From Blautia sp. Marseille-P3087 (GTDB lineage: Bacteria; Bacillota; Clostridia; Lachnospirales; Lachnospiraceae): DNA of 64,000 nucleotides. This document shows, in pieces, positions 9,550 through 18,650 of the stretch (the stretch's first letter is position 1; every line of letters begins with the position of its first letter). The notes beneath the pieces were generated by a model that had not been told where the DNA came from, did not search any database, and saw only the letters and a program-made list of their open reading frames with translations. The stretch spans positions 502,830 to 566,829 of the forward strand of contig NZ_LT635539.1 of the NCBI RefSeq assembly GCF_900120195.1. The letters are read 5' to 3'. A program made the position numbers and the translations under genes.

Positions 9550-9592
9550 TTCCAACTGAATTGTATTTACAAAATTTTATTCAATTTATACG

Positions 9593-9621
9593 TTAAAGTG
9601 ACATAGTGCAAATTGTAGACT
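9593..9621 (+). promoter_or_regulatory. Weak candidate promoter of aroC
   Basis: TTAAAG (9593-9598), 17-base spacer, TAGACT (9616-9621) in the AT-rich gap before aroC. Other hexamer pairs here are equally possible. Confidence 0.3.
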
Positions 9622-9677
9622 TTCTATATTTAATATGTTAAGATTAACTACAGTTAATAAGGGAGGACTCAATACTT

Positions 9678-10772
9678 ATGAATAAATCCAGCTTCGGCTC
9701 ACATTTCACCGTAACTACATGGGGCGAATCCCACGGAAAAGCTCTGGGTGCAGTCATTGACGGCTGTCCTGCGGGGCTTTCTCTCTCAGAAGAAGATATC
9801 CAGAAATTTCTGGACAGACGCAAACCAGGACAAAGCCGCTATACAACCGCACGTAAGGAGGGCGATCTCGTAGAAATCCTCTCCGGTGTCTTCGAAGGAA
9901 AAACAACCGGAACTCCGATTTCCCTGATGGTGCGAAACACTGACCAGCGCTCCCGTGACTACGGTAATATTGCTTATTCTTATCGTCCGGGACATGCAGA
10001 TTATACCTTTGATGCGAAATATGGCTTCCGTGATTACCGTGGCGGTGGACGATCTTCAGGCCGTGAAACGATCGGACGTGTTGCTTCCGGTGCAGTTGCA
10101 TCCAGACTCCTTGCATCATTGGGTATTTCGTTCTGCACCTACACGAAATCTATCGGACCGGTCTCTATTAAAGAATATAACCCTGAAGAAATAAACAACA
10201 ATGCATTCTATATGCCGGATGCAGATGCTGCTGCCAAGGCAGGTACTTATCTTGAGGAATGTATGAAAAATCAGGACAGCGCGGGTGGTGTGATCGAATG
10301 CCGCATCAGCGGTGTCCCTGCCGGTCTCGGAAATCCTGTTTTTGAAAAGCTTGATGCCATGCTCTCTCAGGCAGTCATGTCTGTCGGTGCAGTCAAAGCT
10401 GTTGAGATTGGTGATGGTATTCAGGTTGCTCATATGAAAGGTTCAGAAGATAACGACGGATTTTTAATCAAAGACAACGTGATAACTAAAACTTCCAATC
10501 ATGCCGGCGGTATTATGGGTGGAATCAGTGATGGCAGCGAGATCATCCTTCGCGCCTACATCAAGCCAACACCTTCAATCAGTCAGCCTCAGCCGACGGT
10601 CACCAGCCAGGGTGAACAGATTTCCCTTGAAATACATGGCAGACATGATCCTGTCATTGTCCCGAGAGCAGTTGTTGTTGTCGAATCCATGTGTGCCCTC
10701 ACCATTACAGATGCATTATTTGCTAATATGACTTCAAGACTTGATAAAATTCAGGAATTTTACTCAAAATAG
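9678..10772 (+). CDS. aroC: Chorismate synthase
   Basis: A 364-residue enzyme converting EPSP to chorismate with reduced FMN. It begins SSFGSHFTVTTWGESHGKALG and contains the family signatures RRKPGQSRYTT, YRPGHADYTFDAKYGFRDYRGGGRSSGRET and ADNDG-like residues, with the third signature at KPTPSISQPQPTV. Full length. ATG follows GGGAGG. It is alone on the plus strand, between the divergent corA unit and a convergent lactonase gene, and ends at a bidirectional terminator. Confidence 0.96.
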   Translation: MNKSSFGSHFTVTTWGESHGKALGAVIDGCPAGLSLSEEDIQKFLDRRKPGQSRYTTARKEGDLVEILSGVFEGKTTGTPISLMVRNTDQRSRDYGNIAYSYRPGHADYTFDAKYGFRDYRGGGRSSGRETIGRVASGAVASRLLASLGISFCTYTKSIGPVSIKEYNPEEINNNAFYMPDADAAAKAGTYLEECMKNQDSAGGVIECRISGVPAGLGNPVFEKLDAMLSQAVMSVGAVKAVEIGDGIQVAHMKGSEDNDGFLIKDNVITKTSNHAGGIMGGISDGSEIILRAYIKPTPSISQPQPTVTSQGEQISLEIHGRHDPVIVPRAVVVVESMCALTITDALFANMTSRLDKIQEFYSK

Positions 10773-10776
10773 CCAT

Positions 10777-10813
10777 AAAAAGATCCCACAGCTTAAAACT
10801 GAGGGATCTTTTT
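10777..10813. terminator. Bidirectional terminator between aroC and the lactonase gene
   Basis: AAAAAGATCCC (10777-10787) pairs with GGGATCTTTTT (10803-10813), with a further short CAG/CTG pairing inside. T runs occur on both strands, suiting two convergent genes. Confidence 0.85.
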
Positions 10814-10840
10814 AAATTATCGATATTTTATCACAAACTA

Positions 10841-11953
10841 TTACTGCTCATCATCTTCCTCATCAGATAACGGCTTGACAGCTTCAAAATCCTGAGGTAC
10901 AGGCCACATATGAATGCTGTTTGGAGTCTCAACTTTATGGGGTTTATCATTCATAACGATGATGTTATTGTCATAGTCAACTTTGAAAGTAGTGATAGTA
11001 TTGCTTGCATGATTTGCGACAGCAATATGCTGGTTATCCGGAAAGATCACAAGATCCTTCGGATAATCTCCACTGATTGGCAGTGTAAACTTCTTTTCGA
11101 GAAGTCCTGTTTCTGCATCAATCTCATACATAGAAACTGTATTTTCTCCTGCAGTTGTACAGAACAGATGCTTGCCATCTGGTGCAAGAGCCAGACCGGA
11201 AGCTGCATTATGAATCGCATCTTTATCATGCTTTTTACTCAGCGTGGAAACACTCTGTAAAAGCTCAAATTCCGGATTGACTCCGCTGCCATCATACCTG
11301 TATACCTTAATCTCGTTGCTCAATTCAAACAAAATGTACGCATATTTGCCATCCGCACTGAAACGGATGATCCTCGGTCCACTCTCTCTCGGACAACGAA
11401 GAATATCAACCAGTTCAAGCTTGTGACGTCTCTTATTGATACGATAGATTTTGACCTGATCAATACCATTGTCAACTGCGCAGAGATATTTATTGTCCGG
11501 TGTCGGTCGTACGCAGTTTACATGTGGACGGAAGTTACGCTCAGCGACACTTCCAAGTCCTTTATGGAACACGCCGTCCATAATACGTCCAAGACTTCCA
11601 TCTTTATGCGTATGTACAACAGTCACCTTACCATCATGATATCCTGCTACATACAAATATCTGCCGTCTACGTCTGTGGCAAGAAAACAGCCTCTCATTC
11701 CGTCAATTCCCACACTGTTGATACGGGTGAGGTCTCCATGCTCGTCACGCTGGAATACCGCAACACCCTCATCCTCTATGGAATACAGGAACTTACCGTT
11801 TTTGGAAACTGCTGTGTGTGATGCATTGCTGACCTTCACTTCGCCTCGCTCGATCAGTTTGCCGTTCTCTACATCTACATCATAGACCTGAATGCCTTTG
11901 CTGTTGCCATGGGTATATGTTCCCACATAAGCCACATATTTCTTGTTCCCCAT
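10841..11953 (-). CDS. Lactonase-family seven-bladed beta-propeller protein (6-phosphogluconolactonase type)
   Basis: A 370-residue soluble protein that fits the lactonase beta-propeller family: it opens with YVAYVGTYTHGNSKGIQVYD and shows repeated blades such as GRYLYVAGYHDGKVTV, PHVNCVRPTPDNKYLCAVDNG, GLALAPDGKHLFCTTAGENTVSMY and PKDLVIFPDNQHIAVANHASNTIT. Members hydrolyse 6-phosphogluconolactone or related lactones. There are no pentose phosphate genes nearby to confirm the substrate. The ATG at 11953 has AGGAGG upstream. It lies downstream of hemL but has its own promoter, so it may not belong to the heme operon functionally. Confidence 0.78.
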   Translation of the reverse strand: MGNKKYVAYVGTYTHGNSKGIQVYDVDVENGKLIERGEVKVSNASHTAVSKNGKFLYSIEDEGVAVFQRDEHGDLTRINSVGIDGMRGCFLATDVDGRYLYVAGYHDGKVTVVHTHKDGSLGRIMDGVFHKGLGSVAERNFRPHVNCVRPTPDNKYLCAVDNGIDQVKIYRINKRRHKLELVDILRCPRESGPRIIRFSADGKYAYILFELSNEIKVYRYDGSGVNPEFELLQSVSTLSKKHDKDAIHNAASGLALAPDGKHLFCTTAGENTVSMYEIDAETGLLEKKFTLPISGDYPKDLVIFPDNQHIAVANHASNTITTFKVDYDNNIIVMNDKPHKVETPNSIHMWPVPQDFEAVKPLSDEEDDEQ

Positions 11954-12014
11954 TATACTGCCTCCTAAAATTCGATGAATATGTGCGAAAGCTCTATCCG
12001 CATTTGGTGTCCTA

Positions 12015-12043
12015 ATTATAGCACATTCCATTTATAAGAACAA
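12015..12043 (-). promoter_or_regulatory. Promoter of the lactonase gene
   Basis: Minus strand TTGTTC (12038-12043), 17-base spacer, TATAAT (12015-12020) with extended TG, 61 bp before the ATG. Confidence 0.65.
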
Positions 12044-12082
12044 GTTGACATTCTACGTTGAATGTGTATTTTCTTACATACT

Positions 12083-13360
12083 TTACTTCATAAAATACTC
12101 TCGTACTTTAGAAAGTGTGTTTTCAATCACAGCATCTGTATGCGCTGTGGAAAGGAACATTGCCTCAAACTGAGACGGTGCCAGATGAATTCCTGATTTC
12201 AGCATTGCAAGAAAATAATCTGCAAATGCCTTTGTATCGGATGTTTTTGCACTTGTATAATCGACCACTTCATTTTCTGTAAAGAAAAGGCTTCCTAAAG
12301 ATGAAACATGATTTACATGGTATGGCTTTTTATATTCTTTAAGAATCTGTTCGATTCCACCATAAAGTTTTTCGCCCTTTTCTTCCAGTTCCTTATAAAC
12401 TTCCTGATGTTCATACAGATATTTCAGCTGTGTCAGACCTGCAGCCATTGCAATCGGATTACCACTCAATGTACCTGCCTGGTAAACCGGGCCTGCTGGA
12501 GAAACCATCTCCATGATTTCTTTTTTGCCGCCGTATGCACCAACCGGCATACCTGCACCAATAATTTTACCATAAGTAACCATATCCGGTATCACACCAA
12601 AATATTCTGCTGCTCCGCCAAATGCAAGACGGAATCCTGTAATAACTTCATCAAAGATCAGTAATGTTCCGTGCTCGGTACAGAGACTGCGAAGACCTTC
12701 CAGGAAGCCTTTCTTTGGCGGAACCACACCCATATTGGCTGCAACAGGTTCCACAATCACCGCCGCCACCTGTCCCGGTGCCTGTTCCAGAAGTGCTTTT
12801 ACGCTGTTCAGATCATTATAAACTGCTGTCATGGTATCCTGTGTGCAGCCTTTTGGTACTCCGGCACTGTCCGGTACACCACTTGTCATCACACCGGAAC
12901 CGGCACTTACCAGAAGTGCATCACTGTGTCCATGATAACATCCTGCAAATTTGATGATCTTATCACGACCGGTATAACCCCTGGCCGCACGAATTGCACT
13001 CATGACAGCCTCTGTGCCGGAATTGACCATACGCACCATCTCAACATGCGGAAGATGTTCACAGATAAATTCCGCCATCTCTACTTCTATCTCCGTAGCA
13101 CATCCAAAACTCAGACCGTCTGCGCAGGCTTCAACTACTGCTTCCCGGATCTGTGGGAAATTATGACCGAGGATCATCGGTCCCCAGGAATCGATATAAT
13201 CTACGTATTCATTGCCATCTACATCATAAATGTGACAGCCATCTGCACGTTTGATAAATCTCGGAGCCATTCCGATCGCACCATACGCTCTGACCGGACT
13301 GTTGACGCCGCCCGGAATTCTTTTTACTGCACGTTCAAATAATTCTTCTGATCTTCCCAT
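12083..13360 (-). CDS. hemL: Glutamate-1-semialdehyde 2,1-aminomutase
   Basis: A 425-residue PLP enzyme that isomerises glutamate-1-semialdehyde to 5-aminolevulinate, the second step of the C5 route. The visible motifs are GGVNSPVRAYG, KFAGCYHGHSD, the PLP aspartate FDEVITGFR and the PLP lysine in YGKIIGAGMPVGAYGG. Length is standard. The start overlaps the hemB stop (TAATG), so it is coupled as the last pathway gene of the tetrapyrrole operon. With HemA it shows that aminolevulinate comes from glutamyl-tRNA here. Confidence 0.95.
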   Translation of the reverse strand: MGRSEELFERAVKRIPGGVNSPVRAYGAIGMAPRFIKRADGCHIYDVDGNEYVDYIDSWGPMILGHNFPQIREAVVEACADGLSFGCATEIEVEMAEFICEHLPHVEMVRMVNSGTEAVMSAIRAARGYTGRDKIIKFAGCYHGHSDALLVSAGSGVMTSGVPDSAGVPKGCTQDTMTAVYNDLNSVKALLEQAPGQVAAVIVEPVAANMGVVPPKKGFLEGLRSLCTEHGTLLIFDEVITGFRLAFGGAAEYFGVIPDMVTYGKIIGAGMPVGAYGGKKEIMEMVSPAGPVYQAGTLSGNPIAMAAGLTQLKYLYEHQEVYKELEEKGEKLYGGIEQILKEYKKPYHVNHVSSLGSLFFTENEVVDYTSAKTSDTKAFADYFLAMLKSGIHLAPSQFEAMFLSTAHTDAVIENTLSKVREYFMK

Positions 13361-14343
13361 TAGCCGATTCTCCCTTCATCGATAAAGCGGGCAAGCTCTT
13401 TTGCATAGTAAGTCAGATAAATAGAAGCTCCTGCACGATAGGCACTTGCAGCCATCTCACAGACAATTCTGTCTTCTTCGATCCATCCCATCTTGGCAGC
13501 TGCTTTGACCATTGCATATTCACCGCTTACACTGTAAGTAGCAATCGGAACATTTGTTGCCTTGTAAACTTCCGAAACCATATCCAGATAAGACATTGCA
13601 GGTTTGATCATAATGATGTCTGCGCCCTCTTCGATATCTGTCAGTGCTTCTTTCATTCCCTCACGACGATTATGAAAATCCATCTGATAACTCTTACGGT
13701 CACCAAAGGATGGAGCAGAACCTGCAGCATCACGGAACGGACCATAAAATGCAGATGCATATTTGACTGCATAGGACATGATCGGAGTTTCTTTATGTCC
13801 TGCCTTGTCCAGACATTCACGGATTGCACGTACACGGCCGTCCATCATATCAGAAGGTGCCACCATATCTGCGCCGGCTTCTACATGAGAAAGTGCTGTT
13901 TTTGCAAGTAATTCAAGTGTTGCATCATTCTCTACTTCATGACCGCAGAGAACACCGCAGTGTCCATGTGAAGTATATTCGCACATGCACACATCTGTAA
14001 TATAATAAAGATCCGGGAACTGTTTTTTAGCTTCTCTTAAAGCTTTCTGTACGATTCCGTTTTCATCGTAAGCACCACTTCCCACTTCATCTTTGTGATC
14101 CGGGATTCCAAAAAGCATGATATTGCTCACACCAGCCTTCTGTAAACGTTCCAGTTCGTAAGGAAGACGATCTACGCTGTAGCGGTACTGTCCTTCCATA
14201 GATGGAATTTCTTCCTCAACACCTGTACCTTCCTTTACAAAAAGCGGATAGATCAGAGAAGATTTATCAATCCTTGTTTCTCTCACCATTTTACGGAGTG
14301 TTTCACTTCCGCGAAGTCTTCTTGGTCTCTGAATAAGATCCAT
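13360..14343 (-). CDS. hemB: Porphobilinogen synthase (delta-aminolevulinate dehydratase)
   Basis: A 327-residue enzyme condensing two aminolevulinates to porphobilinogen. The Schiff-base lysine region is MIKPAMSYLD. A cysteine-rich segment CMCEYTSHGHCG marks a catalytic-zinc type enzyme rather than the Mg-only type. RPRRLRGSETLRKMVRET is the usual N-terminus. ATG follows GAGGTG. It sits 32 bp after the cobA-hemD fusion and overlaps hemL by one base. Confidence 0.95.
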   Translation of the reverse strand: MDLIQRPRRLRGSETLRKMVRETRIDKSSLIYPLFVKEGTGVEEEIPSMEGQYRYSVDRLPYELERLQKAGVSNIMLFGIPDHKDEVGSGAYDENGIVQKALREAKKQFPDLYYITDVCMCEYTSHGHCGVLCGHEVENDATLELLAKTALSHVEAGADMVAPSDMMDGRVRAIRECLDKAGHKETPIMSYAVKYASAFYGPFRDAAGSAPSFGDRKSYQMDFHNRREGMKEALTDIEEGADIIMIKPAMSYLDMVSEVYKATNVPIATYSVSGEYAMVKAAAKMGWIEEDRIVCEMAASAYRAGASIYLTYYAKELARFIDEGRIG

Positions 14344-14375
14344 TGTTGCTGCACCTCTTTCTTATCTTAAAAATG

Positions 14376-15878
14376 TTATTTGTTTTTTATCTTCACAACG
14401 AGATCGATCAAAGCCTCAATCGTTGCTTTTTCTGCCACATATGTCTGCATGCCGTATGCATCAGCCGCAGCTTTTGTCTGTTTGCCGATACATGCTGCCA
14501 CAACACCGGAATAATCTGCAAGTGCTGTGCTTTCGACAAATCCTTTTACCGTTGATGCACTTGTAAATACCACACAGTCGATAGAACCTGTACGAATTTC
14601 TTCTCCAACATTGATCAGCCGGCTTTTTTCATAGACGGTATCATATGTTGCAATATCATCCACCCTGGCACCATGAGTTTTAAGAATCTTTACAAGATTT
14701 TCATTTCCTTTTCGTGCTCTTGGGAGAAGAATTTTCTCTCCGCCTGTGAGTTTTGCCGCAAGGGCTTCTCCCAGTGCATCTCCATCATAAATTTCCGGAA
14801 TAAGATCTACGAGAATACCTCTTTCTTCCAGTACTTTCGCAGTTCCCTGACCGATTGCCGCAATACGTACTCCTGCCAGACTACGGATATCTTTGTGCGC
14901 ATTTTTCAGTTCTTCAAAGAAAATCTCTGCGCCTGTCGGACTTGTAAAAGTAATCCACTGATAAGTGTCTATTCTGTCAAATGCATGCCAAAGCTCCGTC
15001 TGCTCATCCAGTGCAACAGTTCTGACAGACGGCAGTTCCAACACTTCTGCCCCTCTTCTTCGAAGATCATCTGCGGTACGGGAACTGCGTCCCTTCGGTC
15101 TGGTTACAAGCACTTTCCATCCTGCAAGAGAAAGTTTTTCATACCATCCGAAGTCTGCTGCAAGCTTACATACTTTACCGACTACAATAATTGCCGGTGT
15201 CTCGATTCCCTGCCTTTCTACCTCTTCTTTCAGAGTGGAAACGGTTGCTACAACGCGCTTCTGATCAGCTGTCGTTCCCTTCTGGAGAACTGCCGCCGGC
15301 ATATCCGGATCCATTCCTGCATTAAGAAGTCCCTGGCAGATATCAGCAAGTGCTGCAATTCCCATAAGAAAAACCAGCGTTCCCTTCGTATCTGTCAGCG
15401 CCTTAAAATCAATGTCATATTTTTTCCCTGCTCTCCGATGTCCGGTAATGATATGCACTGATGAACAGAAATCACGATGTGTAACCGGAATTCCGTTGTA
15501 TGCCGGTACTGCAATGGAAGATGTAACTCCCGGAACGATCTCATACGGAATTTCATTTTCTGTCAGAAGTTCCAGTTCTTCTCCGCCACGTCCGAAAAGG
15601 AACGGATCACCGCCTTTGAGGCGGACAACACGATTTCCCTTCAGGGCTTCCTCCAGAAGCACCTGATTGATTCCTTCCTGTGGAATCGTATGTTTATCTG
15701 CACGTTTTCCTACATTTATTAATCTTGCCTCTGTCGGAATTTTTGCCAGAACACCCTGACCTACAAGACTGTCATAAACAACAACATCTGCTGCTTTAAG
15801 GACTTCCATTCCCTTCAAAGTAAATAGACCGATATCTCCAGGTCCGGCTCCAACAAGCCATACTTTTCCCTTTTTCAT
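14376..15878 (-). CDS. cobA-hemD: Fusion: uroporphyrinogen-III C-methyltransferase (CobA) + uroporphyrinogen-III synthase (HemD)
   Basis: A 500-residue two-domain enzyme. Residues 1 to about 245 are the SAM-dependent methyltransferase: GAGPGDIGLFTLKG, VVYDSLVG, VRLKGGDPFLFGRGGEE and PGVTSSIAVPAYNGIPVTHRD. This domain converts uroporphyrinogen III to precorrin-2. Residues about 255-500 are HemD (VLVTRPKGRSS, ITFTSPTGAEIFFEEL, VFTSASTVKGF), which cyclises hydroxymethylbilane. The fusion commits tetrapyrrole flux to siroheme and cobalamin rather than heme. It overlaps the hemC stop by ATGA. Confidence 0.95.
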   Translation of the reverse strand: MKKGKVWLVGAGPGDIGLFTLKGMEVLKAADVVVYDSLVGQGVLAKIPTEARLINVGKRADKHTIPQEGINQVLLEEALKGNRVVRLKGGDPFLFGRGGEELELLTENEIPYEIVPGVTSSIAVPAYNGIPVTHRDFCSSVHIITGHRRAGKKYDIDFKALTDTKGTLVFLMGIAALADICQGLLNAGMDPDMPAAVLQKGTTADQKRVVATVSTLKEEVERQGIETPAIIVVGKVCKLAADFGWYEKLSLAGWKVLVTRPKGRSSRTADDLRRRGAEVLELPSVRTVALDEQTELWHAFDRIDTYQWITFTSPTGAEIFFEELKNAHKDIRSLAGVRIAAIGQGTAKVLEERGILVDLIPEIYDGDALGEALAAKLTGGEKILLPRARKGNENLVKILKTHGARVDDIATYDTVYEKSRLINVGEEIRTGSIDCVVFTSASTVKGFVESTALADYSGVVAACIGKQTKAAADAYGMQTYVAEKATIEALIDLVVKIKNK

Positions 15879-16801
15879 AATGAAAGCCCTCCTGTTATGT
15901 CATTTTCATATATATCCTGCATCCGTTTGGCAAGGTCTCTGCCCAGTTTTTCTGCCTCTGATTTCGGTCCCCGGATGCTGTCTTTAAAATAACGACCGTC
16001 ACATTCCCTGTAATAGAGTCCGCGAAGAAAGAGTTCATCTCCCTCTACCACACCAAAAGCGGCAACCGGCGAAGAACAGCCTCCGTTCAGATATTTTACA
16101 AAAGCACGCTCTGCACTGCCTGCAATCCATGCTTTTTCATCTCGATAGCCTTCCAGATAATCATATGTCAGATCCCATCTTCCCTGCACAGCAAGGATTC
16201 CCTGACCTGCTGCCGGAAGCATCTCATCCTCTGAAAAATACCGGCAGATTCGATTTCCTAAGCCAAGGCGTTTCAGGCCTGCTGCAGCAAGAATCAGACC
16301 GGAATATTCTCCATTGTCCAGTTTCTGTAAACGGGTCTGAAGATTTCCACGAATACTTTTTACTTCCATTTCCGGATATAGTTCTTTAAGCTGAAGCGTA
16401 CGCCGAAGGCTTGAACATCCCAGCGGTTTCGTAGGATCCAGTTCACCGACTCCCTGCGGGAGCACCAGAACATCCCTCGGATCTTCTCTCTTTGAAAACG
16501 CAAGAAGAGGAAGTTCTCCAGGAACTTCCATCGGCATATCTTTCAGGCTGTGAACCGACAACATGGTTCTGCCCTCCAGCAGTGCTTTATCCAGTTCTTT
16601 TACAAAGAGGCCCTTGCCTCCGACCTTATCAAGTGTCCGGTCTAAAATTTTATCACCTGTCGTTTTCATTGTCAGAATCTCAACATCCAGCTCCGGATGC
16701 TGTGTTTTTATGTAATCGCGCACCATCTCACTCTGCAAAACTGCCAGACGGCTCTCCCTGCTTCCAATGATCACTTTATTCTGCACTTCTGTCTTCACCA
16801 T
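15875..16801 (-). CDS. hemC: Hydroxymethylbilane synthase (porphobilinogen deaminase)
   Basis: A 308-residue enzyme polymerising four porphobilinogens. The N-terminus IIGSRESRLAVLQ, the SVHSLKDMP segment and the dipyrromethane-cofactor cysteine in LNGGCSSPVAAFG are all present. The ATG at 16801 is chosen because GGAGG lies upstream and homologues start just before IIGSRES. This start overlaps the precorrin-2 dehydrogenase gene by 26 bp. It is coupled to cobA-hemD through ATGA. Confidence 0.95.
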   Translation of the reverse strand: MVKTEVQNKVIIGSRESRLAVLQSEMVRDYIKTQHPELDVEILTMKTTGDKILDRTLDKVGGKGLFVKELDKALLEGRTMLSVHSLKDMPMEVPGELPLLAFSKREDPRDVLVLPQGVGELDPTKPLGCSSLRRTLQLKELYPEMEVKSIRGNLQTRLQKLDNGEYSGLILAAAGLKRLGLGNRICRYFSEDEMLPAAGQGILAVQGRWDLTYDYLEGYRDEKAWIAGSAERAFVKYLNGGCSSPVAAFGVVEGDELFLRGLYYRECDGRYFKDSIRGPKSEAEKLGRDLAKRMQDIYENDITGGLSL

Positions 16802-17261
16802 CTGATGCCTCCATTGCTTCCTGAATTGCGATACGGACTTTTTTTGCGCGGCTGTGATCCAGCCCACTTGCTGTAATTCCGACAACCACTTCATCCTTCA
16901 TATAAATACCCGGGAAATAGAAATCGCATTTACTCTTATCGTCGGCAACATTTACATAGATGCCCTCTTCCTTACAGACACGGTAAATCTCATCATTCAG
17001 TTTCCAGTCATTTGTTGCTGCGATCACCATATATGCCATGTCAAAATCCGAACGTTTGACCGCGCGTGTGATCAGATGAACATATCCTGTCTTTCCGAGT
17101 TCCTGCAGTTCCATCGTACACTTCGGTGCAATTGCAGTAATATTTCTTGTAAACTGCAAAAGTGTCCGTACTCTTCTGGTCGCAATATTGCCACCGCCTA
17201 CAACGACGATTTTTTTGTCTGACAGATCAATAAACATTGGAAAATATCGTTTAGTCTTCAT
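16776..17261 (-). CDS. Precorrin-2 dehydrogenase (siroheme synthase N-terminal domain type)
   Basis: A 161-residue short form of the NAD-dependent dehydrogenase that oxidises precorrin-2 to sirohydrochlorin. It starts MKTKRYFPMFIDLSDKKIVVVGGGNIATRR, a Rossmann motif, and ends near the dimerisation helices with GITASGLDHSRAKKVRIAIQE. It lacks the methyltransferase domain, which is supplied by CobA-HemD. The C-terminal part is shorter than in Met8p or CysG, so iron chelation may need another protein. The start overlaps the end of hemA by 11 bp. Confidence 0.9.
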   Translation of the reverse strand: MKTKRYFPMFIDLSDKKIVVVGGGNIATRRVRTLLQFTRNITAIAPKCTMELQELGKTGYVHLITRAVKRSDFDMAYMVIAATNDWKLNDEIYRVCKEEGIYVNVADDKSKCDFYFPGIYMKDEVVVGITASGLDHSRAKKVRIAIQEAMEASDGEDRSAE

Positions 17262-18480
17262 ATACCTTCTCCAATCCTGCAACACATTCCAGAAAAGCTT
17301 CCTGATTCAGACTGTCCCTAAGACCGAAAATCATTTTATTAACAACTTTTCCAGCTGCGGTGTCTACTGCCTCAAGAAGACTTGCCCTGTCTTCTTCCTG
17401 CATCGGTGTTTTTTTGAGAATTTTTTCGATACGCAGATTCAGATCCTGCACTGCTTCCGCACGGATTTCCTGAATTCTCGGAATAACGTCACGGCCATCC
17501 AGCCACTGAAAAAATTCTGCCATCTGTTCTTCTACGATCGAAGCTGCTTTTATAAGACTCTCATGTGCCTCCGGCGAAAGTCTTTCTGTACGGAAGCTGT
17601 CCATATCATAAAGCGTAATTCCGTCCCTGCTGCCAAGAGACGGATCAATGTCCCTCGGAACTGCAAGATCAAGAAGCAGGAGCGGTTTTTCCAATACAAC
17701 ATCCTGAAAAAGTTCATCCCTCAGAGTAAAGTTCGGACTGGCTGTAGCACTTACTACAACGTCACAGTTCGGCAAAAATCTCATTCGCTCTCCATAATGA
17801 ATACGGCTGCATCCAATCGGAATACTGACAAGTCCGCTTCGATACTGGCGGACTGTGACTGTTACATTGGCTCCGGCATCGCGAAGCGTCTGTGCGGCAA
17901 CTTTTCCCATTTCACCATTTCCGATGACCATACATGTTTTGCCATGCATATCATAACCCTGTTCTTTCAAATGGCTGACTGCCTGATGAATAACAGAAGG
18001 ATTCCCATGTGCAAGAGGAGCTTCTGTCTTGATCTTTTTTCCAGCGGTTACAGCCATACGAAACAGTACTTCCAGCACACTGTCTGTTGTAAAATGCTCA
18101 CGTGCAAGATTTAGAGCATCCTTAATCTGCGTTAGAATCTGATCTTCACCGAGAATCTGAGATTTCAGTCCTCCGGCAAGATAAAAAAGATGCTCTACAG
18201 CTTCCTTATCTTTGCGTGTGATAAAATATTTTTCGTAAGAAGTATCCTGTATCCCCTTCAGACGGCACAGACACTCATACATGGAAATTTCCTGTTCTTC
18301 TTCGTGACTGGTCCATATTTCAAGTCGGTTGCAGGTCGACAAAATGATACAGCCATAAATTCCTGCCGTCTCTTTAAGTCTTTCCATTGCTTCTCCCGCA
18401 TTTTTCTTTGTAAACGCAAACAGAGCCCGAATATCTACGGGTGCTCTGTCGTGATCAATTCCTATCATGGATATTGTCAT
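17251..18480 (-). CDS. hemA: Glutamyl-tRNA reductase
   Basis: A 409-residue NADPH enzyme reducing glutamyl-tRNA to glutamate-1-semialdehyde, first step of the C5 pathway. The catalytic cysteine is in ILSTCNRLEIW near residue 49. GGLKSQILGEDQIL, the NADPH-binding VIGNGEMGKVAAQTL and the C-terminal dimerisation helix are present. The ATG at 18480 has AGGAG upstream and matches the family start. It leads the tetrapyrrole operon, which has a consensus promoter overlapped by a perfect inverted repeat, so the operon is probably repressed. Confidence 0.95.
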   Translation of the reverse strand: MTISMIGIDHDRAPVDIRALFAFTKKNAGEAMERLKETAGIYGCIILSTCNRLEIWTSHEEEQEISMYECLCRLKGIQDTSYEKYFITRKDKEAVEHLFYLAGGLKSQILGEDQILTQIKDALNLAREHFTTDSVLEVLFRMAVTAGKKIKTEAPLAHGNPSVIHQAVSHLKEQGYDMHGKTCMVIGNGEMGKVAAQTLRDAGANVTVTVRQYRSGLVSIPIGCSRIHYGERMRFLPNCDVVVSATASPNFTLRDELFQDVVLEKPLLLLDLAVPRDIDPSLGSRDGITLYDMDSFRTERLSPEAHESLIKAASIVEEQMAEFFQWLDGRDVIPRIQEIRAEAVQDLNLRIEKILKKTPMQEEDRASLLEAVDTAAGKVVNKMIFGLRDSLNQEAFLECVAGLEKVYED

Positions 18481-18557
18481 GATATTGTGTTTCTCCTTTG
18501 TCTGACTATATCCTTTCCTGAATGGGATATACCATATCCGCGTGGATCCTTCAGGAA

Positions 18558-18584
18558 AACATACTATTTTAATAATAGTATGTT
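18558..18584. promoter_or_regulatory. Perfect 11-5-11 operator at the hemA promoter
   Basis: Arms AACATACTATT and AATAGTATGTT are exact reverse complements around TTAAT. The dyad covers the -10 hexamer of the hemA promoter, as expected for a repressor site. Its outer heptamer AACATAC is also the half-site of the sulfur-gene operators at metY and cysK, but the spacing differs. Confidence 0.75.
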
Positions 18585-18600
18585 CGAGAAAAGTTGTCAA
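18572..18600 (-). promoter_or_regulatory. Promoter of the tetrapyrrole operon
   Basis: Minus strand TTGACA (18595-18600), 17-base spacer, TATTAT (18572-18577), 91 bp before hemA. Confidence 0.85.
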
Positions 18601-18650
18601 TAAAATTTACATGGGGTTTTCCTGTGTGTTTTGAAAGAAAAACAATATCT

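Noticed and set aside
17188..18114. 308-codon plus-strand frame opposite hemA
   Set aside because: It is an antisense shadow of a confident gene with typical shadow composition.
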